Below are positions 1 to 8,556 of a stretch of 63,886 bases of DNA, in pieces. The stretch covers positions 1 through 63,886 of the IMG/VR virus record IMGVR_UViG_3300050120_000442, one strand, 5' to 3'. The notes under the pieces were generated by a model. The model searched no databases. It was not told where the DNA came from and saw only the letters and a list, made by a program, of their open reading frames with translations. Positions within the stretch are counted from its first letter, which is position 1. Every line of letters starts with the position of its first letter. This stretch comes from a virus. The position numbers were made by a program, and so were the translations under genes.

Positions 1-183
1 GTGACTGAAGCTATCGAGTTCCTCGCGTTGCCAGCCGTCGAACGGCTGGTTGGTCTGAAGAAAAGCAAGATCTACGCGATGGTGACAGAAGGCCTGTTCC
101 CGAAGCCGATCAAGCTCGGGCGCGCGAACCGCTGGCCCAACACCCATATCGCCGCGTGGCAGAAGGCGCAGATGGCCGCCTGA
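1..183 (+). CDS. AlpA-like helix-turn-helix regulator
   Basis: A 60-residue protein that is essentially one MerR/AlpA-type helix-turn-helix. The segment LKKSKIYAMVTEGLFPKP has the usual spacing of the AlpA family (recognition helix, then G-x-F-P-x-P, then a basic strand), and RWPNTHIAAWQ matches the wing and last helix. AlpA proteins act as transcriptional activators of integrase genes or as excision directionality factors, so a role in integration control is plausible. If the molecule is circular, this gene would lie divergently next to the integrase. It starts with GTG at the first base of the window, so its upstream region is not visible. Its TGA stop overlaps the next start (TGATG). The exact regulatory role is inference. 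Confidence 0.75.
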   Translation: MTEAIEFLALPAVERLVGLKKSKIYAMVTEGLFPKPIKLGRANRWPNTHIAAWQKAQMAA

Positions 184-929
184 TGCCCAACAGTGACGAC
201 GACCTGCTCGGCGTACTGCCGCAGGAAAAGCCGAAGCGTGGCGGCGGCCGACCGACCAACGAAGCTGTTGCCGCGCGCGAGAGTGAGCGGCGCGCACAGA
301 TCGAAGAGAGTCTTCGGGGGTCGCAGTTCGCCAAGCAGGGCAAGAGCGCCCTGGGCGATCCGTATAGCATCCAGGCCGGCGTCAACATCACCTGGCTCTG
401 TCAGGCCTTCCGGCAGGACATCAAGACTGTCCGCCGCAAGCTGGCCGACCTGGACCCGATCGGTGTCGGCGCCCGGAAGATGGAGATCTACGACTTCCCC
501 GCCGCGGCCTCGCGACTGGCCAAGCCGCTGCCCGACGCGATGGCCCAGTTCATCCGGGGGATGCGGGTCCAAGACCTGCCGATCCAACTGCAGCATCCGT
601 ATTGGTCGGCCATGCGGGTCCGCCAGATCTACGAGGAACACGCTGGCCAGCTATGGAAAACCGACGACGTCCTGGAGGTCTTCGCCGACACCTTCAAGAC
701 CATCAAGTCGCAGATGCAGCTCTGGGTGGATGACGTCGATTCCAATCAGGAGCTTACCAATGACCAGCGCATCCTGCTCGGCCAGATGGTCGATGGGCTC
801 CAGGATGACATCCACGCCCGCCTGGTCGAGATGCCCAAGCTCAAGCAGACCCGCAGTTCGGCAGAGGCTCCCGACATGAAGTCGATGAAGATCGACCTGG
901 CCGAGGACGACGCGGACGTGATCGGATGA
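183..929 (+). CDS. Putative terminase small subunit
   Basis: A 248-residue protein just upstream of the large terminase, the usual place for the DNA-recognition subunit of the packaging motor. The middle part (NITWLCQAFRQDIKTVRRKL, about residues 70-89) looks like a helix-turn-helix as in Nu1-like small terminases (DUF1441 type). The ATG at 183 overlaps the preceding stop, and the 3' end overlaps the next gene by four bases (ATGA). Two acidic short motifs stand out: DDDLLGVLP near the N-terminus and DDADVIG at the extreme C-terminus. Both belong to the recurring [DE]-rich LIG-type motif seen in other proteins of this window. The assignment rests on position and HTH pattern, so a different DNA-binding role is possible. 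Confidence 0.6.
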   Translation: MPNSDDDLLGVLPQEKPKRGGGRPTNEAVAARESERRAQIEESLRGSQFAKQGKSALGDPYSIQAGVNITWLCQAFRQDIKTVRRKLADLDPIGVGARKMEIYDFPAAASRLAKPLPDAMAQFIRGMRVQDLPIQLQHPYWSAMRVRQIYEEHAGQLWKTDDVLEVFADTFKTIKSQMQLWVDDVDSNQELTNDQRILLGQMVDGLQDDIHARLVEMPKLKQTRSSAEAPDMKSMKIDLAEDDADVIG

Positions 930-1606
930 GCCGCCCCAAGTTGCTCGACCTTTACTGCGGAGCGGGTGGCGCAGCCAAGGGCTACCACGACGCTGGCTTC
1001 GACGTGACCGGCGTCGATCTAAGCCCGCAGCCCCGCTTCCCATTCAAGTTCGTCGAGGGCGACTGCCTAGTGCTAGACCCGAAGTGGATCAGGCGGAACT
1101 TCGACGCGGTCCACGCGAGCCCGACCTGCCAGGCCCATACGAAGCTAAAGACCATGCACAATGCCCGCCCCCACCTGGACCTTATCCCAGGGACGAGGGC
1201 GATCCTGGAGGCCTGCGGGCTGCCCTGGATCATTGAGAACGTCGTCGGCGCTCCGCTGATAGACCCTATCATCCTGTGCGGCACGATGTTCGGGCTGGCG
1301 GCCGGCGAGCTGGAGCTTCAGCGCCATCGTCAGTTCGAGGCCAACTTCAAGCTCTACGGCTCGACCTGCCGCCATCACGGCCGCGGCACGATCGGCATCT
1401 ACGGCGATCACATCCGCGACAGGCGCCGGCGCGCCGGCAGCCAGGACCGTGGCCGAGCTGACCCCACGTTCGCGGACGGCTGCAAGGCCATGGGCATCGA
1501 CTGGATGCAGATGACCGAGCTGTGCCAGTCGATCCCGCCGGCCTACACAAGCTTCCTGGGCGCCCAGCTCCGCTACCAGGTCGAGACGTGGGACCTTATC
1601 GGATGA
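926..1606 (+). CDS. C5-cytosine DNA methyltransferase-like protein
   Basis: A 226-residue protein with the architecture of a short phage C5-cytosine methyltransferase. Motif I (LLDLYCGAGGAAKGY, residues 6-20) binds AdoMet, the catalytic cysteine lies in SPTCQ (C68), and ENV of motif VI is at residues 104-106. The normal PCQ of motif IV reads TCQ here, and the protein is much shorter than a classical Dcm enzyme, with little room for a target-recognition domain. Such phage proteins may modify DNA against host restriction. It overlaps both neighbours by four bases, so it is translated with the terminase genes. The C-terminus ends WDLIG, another copy of the recurrent tail motif. Whether it is active with Thr before the catalytic Cys cannot be told from sequence. 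Confidence 0.7.
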   Translation: MSRPKLLDLYCGAGGAAKGYHDAGFDVTGVDLSPQPRFPFKFVEGDCLVLDPKWIRRNFDAVHASPTCQAHTKLKTMHNARPHLDLIPGTRAILEACGLPWIIENVVGAPLIDPIILCGTMFGLAAGELELQRHRQFEANFKLYGSTCRHHGRGTIGIYGDHIRDRRRRAGSQDRGRADPTFADGCKAMGIDWMQMTELCQSIPPAYTSFLGAQLRYQVETWDLIG

Positions 1607-2304
1607 ACGAACGCGAAAAGATTGCTGCCATCATCCGTGCTCTGCGGGCCAAGACCGTTGAGAACGGCTGCACCGAAGATGAGGCCATCGCCGCCGCGGC
1701 GAAGATCGTGGAGCTGCTCGCCCGCTACAACTTGACGGTGGACGAAGTCGAGATGCGAGCTTCGCCGTTCAAGAAGCACAAGGAGGTCCACTATGACCCC
1801 GTTGGCGAGCGGGTGTGGAAGCCGGCGGTCGCCATCGCGAAGCTGACGGGCTGCACGACCTGGAAGTCCGGCCCTGGCGTGCATCCGGCAGAGATATACT
1901 TCTTCGGCTTCGAGCATGAGGTCGAGATCGCGAAATACCTGCTGGAGGTTTGCGCTGGCGCCATGCGGCGTGAGCAGGACAAGATCCTAGTGAACTACCG
2001 CCGTCTGGCGCCGGCGATGCAGCGCCGCAGGGTAGCCCCGTTCCTCGACGGGATGGCAGACCGGCTCTATCGGCGCATCCTCGAACTCATTCCGCCGACC
2101 CCGACCGGCACCGGCCTGGTGGTCCTGCGCAATGCGCTGCTCGCCAAGGCGCTGAAAGATACCGGAGTCGCCCTGAAGAAGACAAACGCCCGACCCAGCC
2201 TAGACTATGACCCGGCCTACGGCGCCGGGCGCCGGGCGGCTGACAAGGTGGCGCTGAACCCGGCCCTCGGCGGCAGCGGCGCTATCCGAGCCCTGCTGGG
2301 ATGA
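1603..2304 (+). CDS. DUF2786/DUF7168-type phage protein
   Basis: A 233-residue protein whose N-terminal 40 residues (REKIAAIIRALRAKTVENG, then AARLLARYNLT-like helices) match the DUF2786 helical domain. It is followed by a mixed alpha/beta region (YFFGFEHEVEIAKYLLE) typical of the partner domain DUF7168. These proteins are common in tailed phages; no biochemical role is established to my knowledge. The ATG at 1603 overlaps the methyltransferase stop (ATGA), and its own stop overlaps the large terminase start (ATGA), placing it firmly in the packaging operon. The family call is from motif recognition only. Confidence 0.65.
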   Translation: MNEREKIAAIIRALRAKTVENGCTEDEAIAAAAKIVELLARYNLTVDEVEMRASPFKKHKEVHYDPVGERVWKPAVAIAKLTGCTTWKSGPGVHPAEIYFFGFEHEVEIAKYLLEVCAGAMRREQDKILVNYRRLAPAMQRRRVAPFLDGMADRLYRRILELIPPTPTGTGLVVLRNALLAKALKDTGVALKKTNARPSLDYDPAYGAGRRAADKVALNPALGGSGAIRALLG

Positions 2305-4388
2305 CCTTCCAGTACCCTTCGATCCAGGACATGATCGTGGACACGGCGGCCCTCATCCGGCCGCCCGAGCGCCTCACCGTGTCCCAGGCGGCGGCGAAGT
2401 ATCGCTACCTGAACAACCCCGGCTCCTTCGTCGGCTACTGGAACAACGACTTCGCCCCCTACCTGATCGAGCCCATGGATGTGCTGACGTCCCTGGACTA
2501 CACGGGCATGATCTTCGCCGGCCCGGCGCGTACCGGCAAATCCGATATGTTTTTCAATTGGATGGGTCACACGGCGATCTGCGATCCCGCTGACATGATG
2601 CTCGTCCACATGACGAACAACACAGCCCGCGACTGGTCCCAGGGCGACCTGGCCAAGGTGTTCCGCCACTCGAAAGCGATCGGCTCGAAGCTGTCCCGTG
2701 GCCGGCAGAACGACAACGTCCACGACAAGCACTTCACGTCCGGGATGCGCCTCCTGGTCAAGTACCCAGCCATCTCCGAGCTGAGTGGCAAGACGATCCC
2801 GCGGCTGTGGCTGATGGACTACGACCGCATGACCCAGGACGTGGAGGGTGAAGGTAACCCCTTCGACCTGACCCGGACCCGCGCCGTGACCTTCAAGAAG
2901 TTCGGCATGTGCGTGGCCGAGTCCTCGCCCGGCTTCGAGGTCGAGGGCGCCAACTGGATCGCGGGCTCCCCGCATGAGGCGCCGCCGACCGAAGGCATCC
3001 TGGCGCTCTACAACCGCGGCGACCGGCGCCGCTGGTACTGGAGCTGCCCGCAGTGCCAGGGCAAGTTCGAGCCCGACTTCCACCTGTTCGACTACCCGAA
3101 GTCCAGCGATCACATGGAAGCCGCCGAGCAGGTCACGATGATCTGCCCGTTCGACGGCTTCCCGATCACGCCCGACTTCAAGAAAGAGCTGAACATCGGC
3201 GGCCGTTGGATCAAGGACGGCATGGTCTGGATGCCCGATGGCCAGATCGTCGGCAAGCCGTTCCGCACCGATATCGCCTCCTTCTGGATGAAGGGTCCTG
3301 CCGCCGCGTTCCAGGACTGGAAGACCCTGGTCCTGAAGTACCTTCAGGCCACGGAGGACTACGACAAGACAGGCAGCGAGCAAGCGCTGAAGACGACGAC
3401 CAACGTCGATCAGGGGCTACCCTACACGCCCAAGGCGACGCTGATCGAGCGCCTGCCCGAAGACCTGAAGAACCGCGCGGTCGATTGGGGCGGCGAGGCC
3501 AACGAGCCTGTCGTGCCCCCCGGCGCGCGGTTCATCATCGCCACGATCGACGTGCAGAAGCGGGCCTTTGTCGTGCAGGTCCATGGCATCGGGGTCGGTG
3601 GCGATATTTGGATCATGGACGCCTTCAAGATCAGGCACTCCGCGCGCCTGAACGAACAGGGTGAGCGGATGGTCCTGGACCCTGCCGGCTACCCCGAGGA
3701 CTGGCAAACCCTGGTGGACCAGGTCATCGAGCGCACCTACCCGCTGTCGGATGGCTCGGGCCGCCGGATGATGGTCAAGGCCATCGGCTGCGACTCCGGC
3801 GGTAAGGCCGGCGTGACGACCAACGCCTACGCCTTCTGGCGCTGGCTCAAGAGCGACCCGTCGATCTCGCACGCCAACCATCACCGACGCTTCCAACTGG
3901 TCAAGGGCGAGCCCAGCAAATCCGCGCCGCGCATTCGGCTCGGCTATCCCGACAGCCAACGGAAAGACCGGAACGCGGGCAACCGCGGCGATGTCCCCGT
4001 CCTGTTCATCAACTCGAACCTGGTGAAGGATCAGATCTCCGCGATGCTCGGCCGGATCGACCCGGAGGGCGGCATGGTTCACTTCCCGAGCTGGATGCCC
4101 GACTGGCTCTACACGCAGCTCACCGCCGAGACCCGGTCATCCAAAGGCTGGACGAATGGCAACAAGCGCAACGAGGCCTTCGACTGCCTGGCCTATGCCG
4201 TGGCCATCGGCCTGAACGCTCGCCAGGTCATGCCGCCGGTCGAGAAGATCGACTGGGGGAACCCGCCGAAGTGGGCCGCAGACTGGGATTTGAATGACCT
4301 CGTCTTTGCCGACAAAATCAACAAAAGGTTTGCTACTCAACCCAAAAGTGTTATTGACTTGGAGGCTCTAGGTTCCGCTCTCGGCTAG
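2301..4388 (+). CDS. Terminase large subunit, GpA family
   Basis: The 695-residue motor and nuclease of DNA packaging, of the lambda gpA type. Walker A is GPARTGKSD at residues 74-82, a Walker B-like segment (LWLMDYDRM) lies near residue 170, a zinc-finger-like CPQCQ/CPFDG pair near 250-285, and the nuclease domain opens with ATIDVQKRAF near residue 413. The length is close to that of lambda gpA. The last 25 codons (about 4300-4375) are unusually AT-rich for this genome and contain degenerate copies of the TCAAC operator (4318, 4337), as if a regulatory site has been accommodated within the reading frame. Translation is coupled to the preceding gene by ATGA. Confidence 0.95.
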   Translation: MTFQYPSIQDMIVDTAALIRPPERLTVSQAAAKYRYLNNPGSFVGYWNNDFAPYLIEPMDVLTSLDYTGMIFAGPARTGKSDMFFNWMGHTAICDPADMMLVHMTNNTARDWSQGDLAKVFRHSKAIGSKLSRGRQNDNVHDKHFTSGMRLLVKYPAISELSGKTIPRLWLMDYDRMTQDVEGEGNPFDLTRTRAVTFKKFGMCVAESSPGFEVEGANWIAGSPHEAPPTEGILALYNRGDRRRWYWSCPQCQGKFEPDFHLFDYPKSSDHMEAAEQVTMICPFDGFPITPDFKKELNIGGRWIKDGMVWMPDGQIVGKPFRTDIASFWMKGPAAAFQDWKTLVLKYLQATEDYDKTGSEQALKTTTNVDQGLPYTPKATLIERLPEDLKNRAVDWGGEANEPVVPPGARFIIATIDVQKRAFVVQVHGIGVGGDIWIMDAFKIRHSARLNEQGERMVLDPAGYPEDWQTLVDQVIERTYPLSDGSGRRMMVKAIGCDSGGKAGVTTNAYAFWRWLKSDPSISHANHHRRFQLVKGEPSKSAPRIRLGYPDSQRKDRNAGNRGDVPVLFINSNLVKDQISAMLGRIDPEGGMVHFPSWMPDWLYTQLTAETRSSKGWTNGNKRNEAFDCLAYAVAIGLNARQVMPPVEKIDWGNPPKWAADWDLNDLVFADKINKRFATQPKSVIDLEALGSALG

Positions 4389-4396
4389 GATGTTAG

Positions 4397-4627
4397 ATGC
4401 TGTCACCGGCCGACCTGCAGATCGCCAAGACGAACCTTGTAGCCGCGCAGGCCGCCTACCACAGCCTGGTTCTGGGTAATGCCGTAGCGTCCTTCAAGGA
4501 CAGCAACGGCGAGTCGGTGACCTACACCGCCGCCAGCGCCTCGCGCCTAGCCGACTACATCAAGACCCTTCAGGACCAGATCAACCCGTGCGCGCGCATC
4601 TCTGCGCCGATGAGGTTCTGGTTTTGA
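4397..4627 (+). CDS. gpW-like head-tail joining protein
   Basis: A 76-residue protein located between large terminase and portal, exactly where lambda W sits, and of the same size. The pattern of an N-terminal helix (DLQIAKTNLVAAQAAYHSLV), a short beta hairpin (VTYTAASA) and a second helix (LADYIKTLQDQI) is that of the gpW/gp25 family, which plugs the portal and prepares the head for tail attachment. Its TGA stop overlaps a possible TTG start of the portal gene (TTGA). Confidence 0.85.
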   Translation: MLSPADLQIAKTNLVAAQAAYHSLVLGNAVASFKDSNGESVTYTAASASRLADYIKTLQDQINPCARISAPMRFWF

Positions 4628-6417
4628 AATACTCGCCCGATATCGAACTTCTGCTTGGGAGCGCGGCCCACGACGCGATCCCGGCCGCGCCGTCTCCCGC
4701 CGCCGGTGATCTCCCGGTAGCGGGAGGCGGCGACAGGGCGTTGGTGGGTGGCGCTTATGAGGGCGCGCGGATCTTCGACAAGGAGATCGCCCTCTGGCAG
4801 CCCGGCCTCGGCTCGGCCGACATGGACCTGCTTCCCGAGAAGCCGTTCATCGACGCCCGCGTCCGCGACAGCTTCCGCAACGACGCCTACGTGGCGAACG
4901 GCGGCGAGCTGCAGAAGGACAACATCGTCGGCGCGTCGTTCCTCCTGAACGCCAAGCCCGCCACCAAGGCCCTCGCTCAGGTCGATAAGACCTTCGACGA
5001 GTCCTGGGAATCCGAGATGCAGGAGGAAGTGGAGACGATCTTCACCCTCCTGGCCGAGAGCCCGAACAACTGGCTCGACGTCACCCGCGTCAACACCCTG
5101 ACCGAGATGACGCGACTGGCCGTGGGCATCCATTCGGCGGCCGGCGAAGTTCTGGCCACGGCCGCGTGGATGCGCGACGGGCGCCCGTTCAACACCGCTC
5201 TCCAGATGATCGACCTCGATCGCCTGTCTAACCCGTTCGGGCAGTGGAACAACCGCAACCTGCGCGACGGCGTGGTGAAGACCGACTACGGGATGCCGGT
5301 CGGCTACCAGATCCGTAACGGCCACCCCGCCGACTTCAACAACTTCGGCACCCTGGACTATCAGAAGTGGACCTTGGTCCCGGCCGCAAAGCCGTGGGGC
5401 CGACTTCAGACTCTCCACATCCTGGAACAGAACCGCGTCGATCAGAGCCGCGGCGTCTCGGGCATCGTCTCGATGCTCAAGGAACTGCGGATCACCAAGA
5501 AGTTCCGAGACGTCGTGCTCCAGAACGCCGTGGTCAACGCGACCTACGCCGCCTCGATCGAGTCCGATCTGCCGAGCGATCAGGTTATGGCGCAGCTCGG
5601 CGGCGGCAACGTCTCCGAAGCCGCATACCAGGAAGCCATCACCCAGTACGGGCTGGGTTTCCTCGGCGCCATCGGCCAGTATGCCAAGGGCTCCAAGAAC
5701 ATGGCGATCGACGGGGTGAAGATCCCGCACCTGTTCCCCGGCACGAAGCTGCAGATGCGGCCCGCCGGGCAAGGTGGCCCACTCGGCAACGACTTCGAGC
5801 AGTCGCTGCTGCGCTACATCGCGGCGGGCCTGGGCGTGTCCTACGAGCAACTCTCGAAGGACTACAGCCAGTCGAACTACTCGTCCGTCCGTGCGGCGAT
5901 GACCGAGACGTGGAAGACCATGCAAGGGCGCAAGCGGCGCGTGGCCGATCGCTTCGCCGGCACCGCCTACCGCCTGTGGCTGGAAGAAGCCATCAACAAG
6001 AACGCGCTCTCCACGATCCCCGTGTCGAAGAAGGATCTCTTCTACACGGGAGGCAAGCTGAACCTGCGCTTCGACGCCATCGCCGGATGCGAGTGGGTCG
6101 GCGCCAGCCGCGGCCAGATCGACGAGCTTAAGGAAACCCAAGCCGCGATCCAGCGCATCCTGTTCGGCCTGTCCACCTGGGAAGACGAACTCGGTCGCCT
6201 GGGCAAGGACTGGCGGAAGGTGTTCGCCCAGATCCAGCGCGAGCAGACCGACCGTGAGACGCGCGGCATCCTTCAAAACATCCAGTCCGATATGGCGAAC
6301 GCCACGACGGGCGCCGTCAGCACCGATGAACCGGGCGAGGGCACCACGGCCGAGGGCGCGGCCGGCGCTCCCGCCAGCGGCGCCAAGAAGCCCGCCCCGA
6401 AAGGCGCAAAGAAATGA
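4624..6417 (+). CDS. Portal protein, lambda gpB family
   Basis: The 597-residue portal forms the dodecameric ring at the capsid vertex through which DNA enters. It is recognised from its position after terminase and gpW, its length, and family-like stretches such as ADMDLLPEKPFIDARVRDSF, HLFPGTKLQM and YIAAGLGVSYEQLSKDYSQSNYSSVRAA. The TTG at 4624 is chosen because it overlaps the gpW stop and precedes the conserved region; a GTG at 4588 would add 12 residues. The C-terminal 45 residues are Ala/Gly/Lys-rich and low complexity. A long open frame on the opposite strand (4570-6276) is a shadow of this gene. Confidence 0.92.
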   Translation: MKYSPDIELLLGSAAHDAIPAAPSPAAGDLPVAGGGDRALVGGAYEGARIFDKEIALWQPGLGSADMDLLPEKPFIDARVRDSFRNDAYVANGGELQKDNIVGASFLLNAKPATKALAQVDKTFDESWESEMQEEVETIFTLLAESPNNWLDVTRVNTLTEMTRLAVGIHSAAGEVLATAAWMRDGRPFNTALQMIDLDRLSNPFGQWNNRNLRDGVVKTDYGMPVGYQIRNGHPADFNNFGTLDYQKWTLVPAAKPWGRLQTLHILEQNRVDQSRGVSGIVSMLKELRITKKFRDVVLQNAVVNATYAASIESDLPSDQVMAQLGGGNVSEAAYQEAITQYGLGFLGAIGQYAKGSKNMAIDGVKIPHLFPGTKLQMRPAGQGGPLGNDFEQSLLRYIAAGLGVSYEQLSKDYSQSNYSSVRAAMTETWKTMQGRKRRVADRFAGTAYRLWLEEAINKNALSTIPVSKKDLFYTGGKLNLRFDAIAGCEWVGASRGQIDELKETQAAIQRILFGLSTWEDELGRLGKDWRKVFAQIQREQTDRETRGILQNIQSDMANATTGAVSTDEPGEGTTAEGAAGAPASGAKKPAPKGAKK

Positions 6418-7772
6418 CAGCCAAGAATCCTTTGATCGCCCGCTTCGTGGGTGCGGCTGCTGCGGCCTTCGTCGCCGCCGAGAGCCAGACCCAGTTCGAG
6501 AGCTGTCTGCATGAAGCTCACCAGGTCATGCAGCACCCGGCGTACCTTGAGGCGGTAGCCTCGCAGGTCAACGCCGGCCCAGCCGACTTCTGGGCGTTCG
6601 ATCCGAACTCCTACATGGCGTCGCTGCGCCCGTATGTCGTCGTAGACGGCATCCTCCAGATCCCGGTCAAGGGAGTGCTCCTGCACGACCTGCCGTATGC
6701 CCTGGGCTCCTGGGCCACCGGTTACGCCTACATCTGGGAAGCGTTCAAGCGCGGCATGGCCGACCCGGCAGTAAAGGGCATCGCCCTGGTCTGCGACTCG
6801 CCTGGCGGCCAGGTGGCCGGCAACTTCGAGCTGGTCGATAAGATGTGGGCGCTGAAGGGCTCCAAGCCCATCCGTGGCTTCGCCTCGGAGTGCGCCTATT
6901 CGGCCGCCTACTCGATCATCTCCGTGTCCGACGTGATCTACGTCACGCGCACCGGCGGCGTTGGTTCGATCGGTGTCGTGACGTCCCATGTGGATACCTC
7001 CAAGGCCGATGCGAAGTACGGTCTAAAATTCACCTTTATCTATGCCGGTCAACATAAAGTTGACGGTAATCAACATGAACCGCTGCCCGCCGATGTCAAG
7101 GGCCGGATTCAAAAGCGCATCGACGCGCTCTACGCCGTTTTCGTGTCCACCGTGGCGCGGAACCGGGGGATGGAGGAACAGGCCGTTCGGGACACCGAGG
7201 CCCTGACCTTCACCGCCGAAGACGCCCTGTCGATCGGACTAGCCGACAAAATCGGCTCGCTCGACGACTCCCTGGCCGCATATGCGGCTGACCTGTCCCC
7301 CGATGAAGGAGACGAATCCATGTCCACCCCCCAAGGGACGGTCGAACAAGCCGTCCATGAAGCTGCCGTCGCCAGCGCACGCGCCGAAGGTCTTGCCACC
7401 GGCATCACCCAAGGCACCGCTGCCGGCCTGAAGGACGGCGCCAGCGCCGAACGCACTCGGATCAGCGCCATCCTGGCGTCGGCCGAAGGCAAGGAACGCC
7501 CGGTCGCCGCGCTCGCGGCTGCCACGGATACCGAGCTGAGCGTCGAAGCTGCCGCGACCTTCCTGGCCAAGATGCCCAAGGAAACCGCCGTCGCTGCCGT
7601 CGCCCCGGCGAACGGCTTCCTGGCCGCGATGGAAACCGGCGACAACGCGGCTCTGCTGGCGAGCGGTCATGCCGCTGCCGATGCTGTCGTCAATGCCGAC
7701 AGCCCGGACACCGTCCTGGCCGCCGCCGCCGCCTTCGGCATCCCCGGTATGCGGGCGCCTGCCAAGCAGTAG
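6414..7772 (+). CDS. Head maturation protease (S49/ClpP-like) with C-terminal scaffold
   Basis: A 452-residue protein like lambda gpC. The protease domain spans about residues 75-290: the oxyanion segment CDSPGG is at 127-132, the nucleophile Ser is S163 in AYSAAY, and the general-base Lys is K215 in AGQHKVDG, the Ser/Lys dyad of S49 peptidases. From about residue 303 the protein becomes Ala-rich and helical, as in scaffolding proteins, and an internal start makes that part separately. It cleaves capsid precursors and scaffold during head assembly. The region coding for the catalytic lysine (about 7021-7080) is conspicuously AT-rich and contains a perfect TCAAC-N5-GTTGA palindrome (7049-7063). 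The start overlaps the portal stop by four bases. Confidence 0.9.
   Translation: MTAKNPLIARFVGAAAAAFVAAESQTQFESCLHEAHQVMQHPAYLEAVASQVNAGPADFWAFDPNSYMASLRPYVVVDGILQIPVKGVLLHDLPYALGSWATGYAYIWEAFKRGMADPAVKGIALVCDSPGGQVAGNFELVDKMWALKGSKPIRGFASECAYSAAYSIISVSDVIYVTRTGGVGSIGVVTSHVDTSKADAKYGLKFTFIYAGQHKVDGNQHEPLPADVKGRIQKRIDALYAVFVSTVARNRGMEEQAVRDTEALTFTAEDALSIGLADKIGSLDDSLAAYAADLSPDEGDESMSTPQGTVEQAVHEAAVASARAEGLATGITQGTAAGLKDGASAERTRISAILASAEGKERPVAALAAATDTELSVEAAATFLAKMPKETAVAAVAPANGFLAAMETGDNAALLASGHAAADAVVNADSPDTVLAAAAAFGIPGMRAPAKQ
7049..7063. promoter_or_regulatory. Operator palindrome TCAAC-N5-GTTGA (exact) inside the protease gene
   Basis: Exact copy with spacer ATAAA, extended to a 17-bp palindrome by flanking G and C. 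It overlaps the codons for the catalytic lysine of the head protease in an AT-rich patch; it could partly reflect codon constraints. Confidence 0.5.
7320..7772 (+). CDS. Nested scaffolding protein (Nu3-like), internal in-frame start
   Basis: The ATG at 7320 lies in frame inside the protease gene and is preceded by a good Shine-Dalgarno sequence (GAAGGAG), an arrangement identical in logic to lambda C/Nu3. The 150-residue product (starting MSTPQGTVEQ) is Ala/Glu/Thr-rich and helical, as expected for an assembly scaffold that is later removed by the protease. The sequence shows the start and the ribosome site; that the shorter protein is made is inferred from the lambda paradigm. Confidence 0.75.
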   Translation: MSTPQGTVEQAVHEAAVASARAEGLATGITQGTAAGLKDGASAERTRISAILASAEGKERPVAALAAATDTELSVEAAATFLAKMPKETAVAAVAPANGFLAAMETGDNAALLASGHAAADAVVNADSPDTVLAAAAAFGIPGMRAPAKQ

Positions 7773-7814
7773 CCCGACCTCTCGCCCATCTCTTCAACCG
7801 CAAGGATTTGCGCC

Positions 7815-8507
7815 ATGAACGACGTGACCATCCCGTATCCCAACCCCGGCGTTGCGAGCTTTGAACAGCTCGACACCTGGCATCAGCAGTTCTACCTGGC
7901 CGGCAGCTATCCGCCGTCCAAGACCCACACCTTCCAGGTCGAGCAGAACCAGACCCTGGCTCAATTCCAGGTCGTGGGCCTGAACGCCCGCCGCAAGCTG
8001 GTCCCGGCGACTGTCGTCGAGACGATCACCTACTACGCCGAGAGCGCGACCGTGGCGAACCCCGGTTCGGGCGGCACCAACGGCGTGCAAACCGTGACCG
8101 GCACGACCGGGACCGGCACGAAGTTCCAAGCGTCCGTCACCATTGCCGGTGGCGAAGTGGTCTCCGTCAACAGCTTCGTGGTGGAAGGCAGCTACTCCGT
8201 GGCTCCCGCCGCCCCGACTGTTGAACCCGTGACCGGCGCCAGCCTGACCGGCGCCGAGCTGAACGTCGTGTTCGCCGAACTGGTGAGCACTGCGGCCGGC
8301 ATCCAGGCCATGGGCGTCATGACCGAAGGCGTCACGACCGTCGAAGGTCAGGACACGGTGGGGCTGCCCGTCTTCTACTCGGGCAACTTCGACAAGAACA
8401 CCCTGGTTTGGGACGCGTCCTTCGCTCAGGACTCGGACAAGTTCAACGCCTTCCGCGGCGCGCCGTCCCCCACCCAGATCGTCATCGGGGATCGTCAGGG
8501 CTCCTAA
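7815..8507 (+). CDS. Head decoration protein
   Basis: A 230-residue protein between protease/scaffold and major capsid, the place of lambda gpD. It contains the usual decoration-protein signatures: an early LAGSYPPSKTHTF and QTLAQFQVVGLNARRKLVPA, and GIMTEG-like GVMTEGVTTVEG near residues 165-176. It is longer than gpD (about 110) because a Gly/Thr/Val-rich insert of beta character lies at about residues 78-140 (NPGSGGTNGVQTVTG). That insert is probably an additional surface-exposed domain. Decoration proteins cap the three-fold axes and stabilise the expanded capsid. Confidence 0.85.
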   Translation: MNDVTIPYPNPGVASFEQLDTWHQQFYLAGSYPPSKTHTFQVEQNQTLAQFQVVGLNARRKLVPATVVETITYYAESATVANPGSGGTNGVQTVTGTTGTGTKFQASVTIAGGEVVSVNSFVVEGSYSVAPAAPTVEPVTGASLTGAELNVVFAELVSTAAGIQAMGVMTEGVTTVEGQDTVGLPVFYSGNFDKNTLVWDASFAQDSDKFNAFRGAPSPTQIVIGDRQGS

Positions 8508-8528
8508 GCTCGAACGTCGCCTTCCAAA

Positions 8529-8543
8529 TCAACTTTTAGTTTA
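8529..8543. promoter_or_regulatory. Operator palindrome, one mismatch
   Basis: TCAAC-TTTTA-GTTTA between decoration and capsid genes; it merges with the Shine-Dalgarno TAGGAG of the capsid gene. Confidence 0.6.
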
Positions 8544-8556
8544 GGAGCCAACCAAA

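Noticed and set aside
2217-3383. 388-codon minus-strand frame opposite the large terminase
   Set aside because: Same reason: antisense shadow of a clearly recognised gene.
4570-6276. Long open frame (568 codons) on the minus strand opposite the portal gene
   Set aside because: It is a codon-bias shadow in a GC-rich genome; its translation is His/Gly/Val/Arg-rich low-complexity sequence without a family, and the portal frame is certain.
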